From NCBI GenBank assembly GCA_023388965.1, contig JAEWFF010000013.1, positions 1-64,000 of the forward strand: 64,000 nucleotides of DNA. The letters are read 5' to 3'. The translations under genes and the position numbers were made by a program. This DNA is from Pseudomonadota bacterium (lineage in GTDB: Bacteria > Pseudomonadota > Alphaproteobacteria > Rhizobiales > Methylopilaceae). The stretch's first letter is position 1. Each line of letters starts with the position of its first letter. This document shows, in pieces, positions 59,246 through 64,000 of this stretch. The notes under the pieces were generated by a model, which saw only the letters and a program-made list of their open reading frames with translations, was not told the DNA's origin and ran no database searches.

Positions 59246-60205
59246 ATGAAAACGACTTCTGGGCTTTTGGCCTGCGTATTTGCCGCCGGAACTGCGCATG
59301 CCGGCGATCTTGCCGCCGCGCCGGGTCAGACTTGCCGGCTTCCTGGCCAGATCGGGATCGTCGCGTTCGAATGCGCCGGCGTCAGCCTGTCGGTCGGCGC
59401 CGTTTATGGACAAAGAGAAACGACGGATGGCGTGATCGCCACGCCTCCGACCGGTACGCCGGGGACCCTGCTATCGGGAAGCGATTTCGATTTCGACGGT
59501 GATATCGGGCCGGACATCCATGCCCGATGGCGAGCCGGCAATGGCTGGTCGCTGGAGGGACGCTATTTCTCCAGCGAAGGGGAAGCGGCGGCTGAAATTC
59601 CCTCGATCACGACTTTCCGTACCGCAGGCATAGGCGTGACCATTCTGGGCGGCGGCTCGATCGGCGCAGCCTATTCATCGGATTTCCAGAGCGCCGAAAT
59701 CAATGTGGTCAAAGAACTGACGCCCGGCATATCGCTGCTGGCGGGCGTTCGCCATTTCGGCGTCGACGACAACCTCCGGGTCAACATCGCGTCACCGGCC
59801 ACCTATACCAACTGGGCGGTCGAGAACGATATGTGGGGCGGGCAGCTCGGCGTGAGGTTCGGTCTTGAGAGTCAGAGCCTTCCGCTGCGCTTTGACGCCA
59901 CGTTCAAGGCGGGGCTGTACCGCAACTCCGTTGGCAACGACTTCAGATCGACGATCGTCGGCGGAGATTCCGAATACGCTTCCGAACAATCCTTCGGCGG
60001 CGAGATCAATCTCGTGGCGACGTACTATGTCACGGATCGGTTCTCGATCCAGGCGGGCTACACAGGCACCTGGCTCGACAATGTTGCCGTGGCTTCAGCC
60101 ACGGCCCAGAACACCACCCAGGCCCCAGGCGGGACGTCGAGCCAAATCGGTTACGACAATATCCGCTACGACACGTTCAGCTTGCGGGCATCTTACGATT
60201 TCTGA
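59246..60205 (+). CDS. Lpg1974-like outer-membrane beta-barrel protein
   Basis: A 319-residue exported protein: a short signal peptide (MKTTSGLLACVFAAGTAHA), then alternating hydrophobic/polar strands throughout, several ending in aromatic residues (HARWRAGNGWSLEGRYF, AEINVVKELTPGISLLAGVRHF), and a final strand RYDTFSLRASYDF ending in Phe, as needed for BAM recognition. Resembles the Lpg1974/porin-like families; the solute is unknown. Stand-alone gene; the following 130 nt (60206-60335) are AT-rich with no gene. Confidence 0.75.
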   Translation: MKTTSGLLACVFAAGTAHAGDLAAAPGQTCRLPGQIGIVAFECAGVSLSVGAVYGQRETTDGVIATPPTGTPGTLLSGSDFDFDGDIGPDIHARWRAGNGWSLEGRYFSSEGEAAAEIPSITTFRTAGIGVTILGGGSIGAAYSSDFQSAEINVVKELTPGISLLAGVRHFGVDDNLRVNIASPATYTNWAVENDMWGGQLGVRFGLESQSLPLRFDATFKAGLYRNSVGNDFRSTIVGGDSEYASEQSFGGEINLVATYYVTDRFSIQAGYTGTWLDNVAVASATAQNTTQAPGGTSSQIGYDNIRYDTFSLRASYDF

Positions 60206-60335
60206 TGTGAAACCGACGGGGCTCCACCGCAAGATAAGATAATCAAAGTAGGTTCCATAATATATCTTATGCGACTCAAGCATTAGGCAAGCAGCACGTA
60301 CGTGGTCTTCCCGGTCCGGATTTGCGGCCTTTGTT

Positions 60336-61850
60336 TCAGAAACCCATGGGCAGCGTTTCGGCGGCTTCCGCTGCGTCAGGTCGTCCGGGCCGCGTCTGCC
60401 AGCCCAGATCGGGAAACGCGACCACACGGTTGCCGCGGCGGTCGTTCTGGATCGTGAGGAAACCCTTTTCCTCCATATAGGTCAGCAGACGCCGCGCACG
60501 GCCCGGCGAACGGCTGCCGCATATGCGCGCGAGCTGAAGATCGCCGGGGCATGGCGCCTGCTCCATCGCGGCGCGAGCAAGCGTCAGGAACAAGCCCTGA
60601 AGGTCTTCGGAAAGCTGTGCGGACAGCGCGACCGCCGCGTCCCATTCCTCGCCGTTCTGCCTGGCGGGTTCCGGCACTCCGGCGCGTGCGATCGCCAGCC
60701 GGCGGCGAAATTCCGGCAGATCGAGCGGCTCGCCCGGCACGCTCTGGATGCGGCACCGCATGACAAAATCCTGATACAACACCGCGACCGAACGAAATGC
60801 GGATTCAGGGTCGGCGACCACGGCCCGCAGCGCTTCGTCCAGAGCGGCGGCGCGGACAGCCTGATCGATTTCCGTTTCCGGTTCGGATGGCGTTTCGGCC
60901 GCTGTCACCGGGCGCGTTTCAGCAAGCTGGCGCAGCAGATCGTTCGTGCTGGTCGCGCGGGACGAGATGGGCGCCCTCTCCTGCATAACCGGTGCGAAGA
61001 TCACGTCCTCGATGTCGTGCGCCGCCTCTTCCGGCAACGGAATGAGTTTCGGGCTGACGCTTTTCGCGCCCGTCTCCACTTTATCGATATGTACGGTCAG
61101 CGCGCGTCTGGACAAAGCCGGCCCAAGCGCGACAAAGCTGCCGCGTTGCAGATCGCGGAACGTTTCGGCCTGCCGCCTTTCCATACCCAGAAGATCGGCC
61201 GCCCGCGCCATGTCGATATCGAGAAAGGTGCGCCCCATCAGGAAATTGGAGGCTTCGGCGGCGACGTTCTTGGCAAGTTTTGCGAGGCGCTGCGTGGCGA
61301 TGACGCCGGCAAGCCCTCTCTTTCGTCCGCGCGACATCAGGTTCGCCATCGCACCGAGGGCGATCTTGCGCGCCTCTTCCGTCACGTCGCCGGCGGCGGA
61401 CGGCGCGAAAAGCTGGGCCTCGTCCACGACAACGAGAACCGGATACCAGTAATCGCGCGGCACATCGAACAGGCCGTTGAGGAACGCGCCGGCGCAACGC
61501 ATCTGGGTTTCCAGATCGGCGCTTTCGAGATTGAGCACGGCCGACACCCGATGCTGGCGGACGCGGCGGCCGATTTCTTCAAGCTCGCTGTCGCTGCGCT
61601 CCGCATCGACGACGAGATGCCCATACCGCTCGGAGAGGCTCACGAAATCGCCTTCCGGGTCGATCACCACCTGCTGCACCCAGCGCGCGCTCTGCTCGAT
61701 CAGACGGCGCAGGAGGTGGGACTTTCCGGACCCGGAATTCCCCTGCACCAGCAGCCGCGTAGCCAGCAATTCTTCAAGGTCGATTGAGACGCGCGCACCA
61801 TTCTGCTGCGCGCCCATATCGATGGCGACCTGCATCCCGAAACGATCCAA
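60336..61850 (-). CDS. HerA-like ATPase (DUF87 / HerA-FtsK superfamily)
   Basis: A 504-residue P-loop ATPase. Walker A is QGNSGSGKSHLLRRL (36-50) and Walker B VLVVVDEAQLFAP near 140-152; MSRGRKRGLAGVIATQRLAKLAKN is the sensor region typical of HerA helicases. The C-terminal 150 residues contain a wHTH-like part (LARICGSRSPGRARRLLTYMEEKGFLTIQ). HerA normally works with a nuclease such as NurA or with SIR2-type effectors, but none lies beside it. It ends 130 nt from the OMP gene (convergent). An ATG at 61835 is a possible alternative start. Confidence 0.85.
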   Translation of the reverse strand: MDRFGMQVAIDMGAQQNGARVSIDLEELLATRLLVQGNSGSGKSHLLRRLIEQSARWVQQVVIDPEGDFVSLSERYGHLVVDAERSDSELEEIGRRVRQHRVSAVLNLESADLETQMRCAGAFLNGLFDVPRDYWYPVLVVVDEAQLFAPSAAGDVTEEARKIALGAMANLMSRGRKRGLAGVIATQRLAKLAKNVAAEASNFLMGRTFLDIDMARAADLLGMERRQAETFRDLQRGSFVALGPALSRRALTVHIDKVETGAKSVSPKLIPLPEEAAHDIEDVIFAPVMQERAPISSRATSTNDLLRQLAETRPVTAAETPSEPETEIDQAVRAAALDEALRAVVADPESAFRSVAVLYQDFVMRCRIQSVPGEPLDLPEFRRRLAIARAGVPEPARQNGEEWDAAVALSAQLSEDLQGLFLTLARAAMEQAPCPGDLQLARICGSRSPGRARRLLTYMEEKGFLTIQNDRRGNRVVAFPDLGWQTRPGRPDAAEAAETLPMGF

Positions 61851-61963
61851 ACTGATGTTTTTTCAGGCCCTGCCTAGCATATCGGGCAAGCCGTCCGGGC
61901 GCTCGCGGCTACCTGTCCACACCTGTCGGGGCGGCCCGCACCGCCGCTGGCTGCCGAAACGGC

Positions 61964-62419
61964 TTAATCCGCCGTTTCCGGCATCAGATGCGCAATGCGC
62001 GCGCCGAGATCGTCATGCACGCGCTCCGCCAGGATCGCGCGGTGGCAATGCGCCGGGTCGTGCTCGAAACACATCAGGCAGATTTTCTTTCCAGTCTTCA
62101 TCATTTCCAGCAGTGTCTCATAATCATGCTTGGCGCCGCCGGTGCGCATCTGCGCGGCATAGATGCGGTTGAAGGCCGTCCAGTCCCTGGCATGGGAGGC
62201 GTCGCGCCCCTCCTTCGGCGTGCCGAGATCGCGCAGATGCACATAATCGATGCCGATACCGTCCAGCGCCGAGGCGAGCTGATTCTTGGAAAAGCCCGGC
62301 TTGCGCGAGGACACGACCGCGCGGACATCGACCAGGAGATCGATTCCGGCCTCTTTCAGCGTCTCAAGAACGGCTTTCTGCGACGAGCCTTCGTAGCCGA
62401 TGGTCGCGAGCTTCTTCAT
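61964..62419 (-). CDS. DUF488 family protein (copy 2)
   Basis: A 151-residue DUF488 protein: LATIGYEGSSQKAVLETL, LLVDVRAVVSSRKPGFSKNQL and LMCFEHDPAHCHRAILAERV, with the Cys-Glu...Cys-His-Arg motif. It is shorter than copy 1 (44879-45427) and belongs to a different branch: YVHLRDLGTPKEGRD replaces the ALGG segment. Unknown function. It is divergent from mazG, with about 70 nt between them. Confidence 0.88.
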   Translation of the reverse strand: MKKLATIGYEGSSQKAVLETLKEAGIDLLVDVRAVVSSRKPGFSKNQLASALDGIGIDYVHLRDLGTPKEGRDASHARDWTAFNRIYAAQMRTGGAKHDYETLLEMMKTGKKICLMCFEHDPAHCHRAILAERVHDDLGARIAHLMPETAD

Positions 62420-62488
62420 GCCCTTGCCTCATCGCCGTGAACGTGGCCGATAGGATAGCGCACGCCTGAACGCTGCCAAGGAGGCACT

Positions 62489-63313
62489 TTGACCCCGTCC
62501 CGCGACATCGACTGCCTGATTGCCATCATGGCCGCTTTGCGCGATCCGCAAACCGGCTGCGCCTGGGACATCAAACAGACCTTTGCGAGCATCGCGCCCT
62601 ATACGCTCGAGGAAGCAGCCGAGGTTGCCGACGCGATCGCGCGGGAAGATCTGGACGATCTGCGTGAGGAACTCGGCGATCTTCTACTTCAGGTCGTTTT
62701 TCACGCCCGCATGGCCGAGGAGGAAGGCGCGTTCGCCTTTCCCGATGTGGTCGAGGCCATCACCTCAAAGCTGATCCGCCGCCACCCGCACGTCTTCGGC
62801 GATGCGCGCGGTCTCAGCGCCGACGAGGTGAAGGGCATGTGGGATGCCATCAAGGCGCAGGAAAAGGCCGAGCGCGCGGCGCGGCGCGGTACGGACATTC
62901 AATCGGCAGCCGGTCTTCTCGATTCCGTGCAGGATGCCCTGCCCGCCCTCTCCCGCGCGGTCGCGCTTCAGGCCAGGGCAGGCACGGTCGGCTTCGACTG
63001 GAATTCGGCGAAGCTCGTTCTTGCGAAAATCCGTGAGGAAATCACGGAGGTCGAGGAGGCTCTCGACGAGGCGGCGAGCGACGAGGAGCGTCTGGACGAA
63101 ATCGGCGACCTTCTGTTCGCGGTCGCAAATCTTGCGCGCCATGTGAAGGCCGATCCCGAGATCGCATTGCGCCGCGCCAATGCCAAATTCGAGCGCCGCT
63201 TCCGTTTCATCGAGAAAGGGCTGGCACTACAGGGCCGCACGCCCGCACAATCCACGCTGGAAGAGATGGACGGGTTATGGAACGCGGCCAAGGCCGAGGA
63301 GCGTTCGAAATAG
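62489..63313 (+). CDS. mazG: Nucleoside triphosphate pyrophosphohydrolase MazG
   Basis: MazG hydrolyses NTPs (and dNTPs) to NMPs and PPi, clearing damaged or excess nucleotides and influencing (p)ppGpp. The 274-residue protein has two tandem MazG domains. The first carries EEAAEVADAIAREDLDDLREELGDLLLQVVFHARMA and the second ITEVEEALDEAASDEERLDEIGDLLFAVANLARH, both with the ExxE...ExxD metal site. TTG start at 62489 is supported by AAGGAGG just upstream. It converges with hflX, 12 nt apart. Confidence 0.93.
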   Translation: MTPSRDIDCLIAIMAALRDPQTGCAWDIKQTFASIAPYTLEEAAEVADAIAREDLDDLREELGDLLLQVVFHARMAEEEGAFAFPDVVEAITSKLIRRHPHVFGDARGLSADEVKGMWDAIKAQEKAERAARRGTDIQSAAGLLDSVQDALPALSRAVALQARAGTVGFDWNSAKLVLAKIREEITEVEEALDEAASDEERLDEIGDLLFAVANLARHVKADPEIALRRANAKFERRFRFIEKGLALQGRTPAQSTLEEMDGLWNAAKAEERSK

Positions 63314-63325
63314 ATTAGCTGCGCC

Positions 63326-64000
63326 CTAAACGGCCGGATTGAACCGCCGGAGCACGCTGTCCGCACGTTCCGGCGGCACGCGTATGGTCAGTTTCACCAA
63401 GCCGTCTTCGGTGTCCGCACGATCGAGCACTTCGGTGTGCTCGTAGAGCCAGTGCAATCCTTCACCGTCGGTCGAATCCACCGCGACGTCGAGGGTCGAG
63501 CGGCCCGCGGCAAGGCGGCTTTCGATCTCATCGAGCAGGACATCGACCCCCTCACCCGTCAGCGCCGAGACGACGGCGGGATGGCGTTTCTCGCGCCGCG
63601 CGATCTCGCGCAATTGCGCTCCGGCGGCATCGTCCAGCGCATCGATCTTGTTCCAGACCTCGATGATGCGTCCGCTGTCGGGATCGACACCAAGCTCCTT
63701 CAAAATCGCCGTCACATCCTTTGCCTGCGCCTCGCTGTCGCCGTGCGAGATGTCGCGTACGTGCAGGATGATATCGGCTTCCAGCACCTCTTCCAGCGTC
63801 GCGCGGAACGCGGCAACGAGCGTGGTCGGCAGATCGGAAATGAAGCCCACCGTGTCGGACATGATGATGCGCGTGCCATGCGGCAGCGCGATGGCCCGCA
63901 GGGTCGGGTCGAGGGTCGCGAACAGCATGTCTGCGGCCATCACCTCCGCTTTGGTCATGCGGTTGAACAAAGTCGATTTGCCGGCATTGGTGTAGCCGAC
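63326..64000 (-). CDS. hflX: GTPase HflX (C-terminal part; 5' end beyond window)
   Basis: 225 codons of HflX, a ribosome-associated GTPase that splits stalled or heat-damaged ribosomes. The visible part starts in the G domain: P-loop GYTNAGKSTLFNRMT at the window edge, switch-II DTVGFISDLPT, NKID-type specificity motif (VWNKIDALD), G5 SALTGEG, then the short C-terminal domain ending PPERADSVLRRFNPAV. In many alphaproteobacteria hflX follows hfq; here it converges on mazG. The N-terminal domain lies outside the window. Confidence 0.93.
   Translation of the reverse strand, partial: VGYTNAGKSTLFNRMTKAEVMAADMLFATLDPTLRAIALPHGTRIIMSDTVGFISDLPTTLVAAFRATLEEVLEADIILHVRDISHGDSEAQAKDVTAILKELGVDPDSGRIIEVWNKIDALDDAAGAQLREIARREKRHPAVVSALTGEGVDVLLDEIESRLAAGRSTLDVAVDSTDGEGLHWLYEHTEVLDRADTEDGLVKLTIRVPPERADSVLRRFNPAV

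Noticed and set aside
1..64000. CRISPR array, prophage, toxin-antitoxin or defence island
   Set aside because: No regularly spaced repeats, no phage structural or integrase genes and no paired small toxin/antitoxin genes were seen; the HerA-like and DUF488 genes alone do not make a defence island.

Overview
The window is a GC-rich (roughly 62-63 % by eye) chromosomal segment of an alphaproteobacterium, most likely Hyphomicrobiales (Rhizobiales). The evidence is the long-form PstC/PstA, the recG-sdhE-mfd and rlpA-dacF-tmk-holB-metG-tatD gene orders, an IalB-family protein, UbiH/LpxL, and several classes of short dispersed palindromic repeat of the kind seen in this order. I cannot assign a genus. 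Most genes are housekeeping; there is no prophage, CRISPR array or conjugative element.

Layout. 1-6.9 kb: the edge of an IS3-family insertion sequence, a thioredoxin-reductase-like flavoprotein, the high-affinity phosphate operon pstSCAB behind a clear Pho box, and queH bracketed by two different dispersed repeats. 6.9-10.2 kb (minus): an alpha/beta hydrolase, a ThiY-like binding protein and a ThiX-like permease with no ATPase, then a SPOR-domain protein. 10.3-24.5 kb: glmU, glmS, two small membrane proteins, an ECF sigma / anti-sigma / subtilisin operon, recG, about 0.9 kb of repeats and hairpins, sdhE and mfd. 24.5-32.7 kb: a degenerate adenylate-forming protein, an orphan YejA-like binding protein, an IalB-family protein, an LpxL-type acyltransferase overlapping a UbiH-type monooxygenase, and a SulP transporter. 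32.8-42 kb: a quinone oxidoreductase, rimO, a YciE-type ferritin-like protein, moaA, an acetyltransferase and the glycolate oxidase operon glcDEF. 42-45.4 kb: a ketopantoate-reductase-like protein with a structured leader, tRNA-Ser(TGA), a decayed TauE/SafE gene, and DUF2945 and DUF488 genes. 45.4-52 kb: a LysR regulator divergent from two M20-type hydrolases and a complete polar amino-acid ABC transporter. 52-59.2 kb: rlpA, a DacF-like protein, tmk, holB, metG, tatD and a PhnP-like hydrolase. 59.2-64 kb: an outer-membrane barrel protein, a HerA-like ATPase, a second DUF488 protein, mazG and the 3' part of hflX.

How the parts relate. The pst operon imports phosphate under PhoB control; glmU/glmS, rlpA, the DacF homologue and lpxL serve the envelope; recG/mfd serve DNA repair; glcDEF oxidises glycolate. 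The LysR-linked cluster looks like one uptake-plus-hydrolysis unit, because the same 14-bp promoter motif stands before both its hydrolase genes and its transporter genes. The observations most worth following are: (1) a protease-prodomain-like fold apparently shared by an anti-sigma factor and the subtilisin of its own operon; (2) a DacF-type penicillin-binding protein that keeps SxxK but has lost the SxN and KTG motifs; (3) a structured RNA with an intrinsic terminator ahead of the ketopantoate-reductase-like gene; (4) a 0.4-kb run of hairpins between recG and sdhE; and (5) the LysR-cluster promoter motif.
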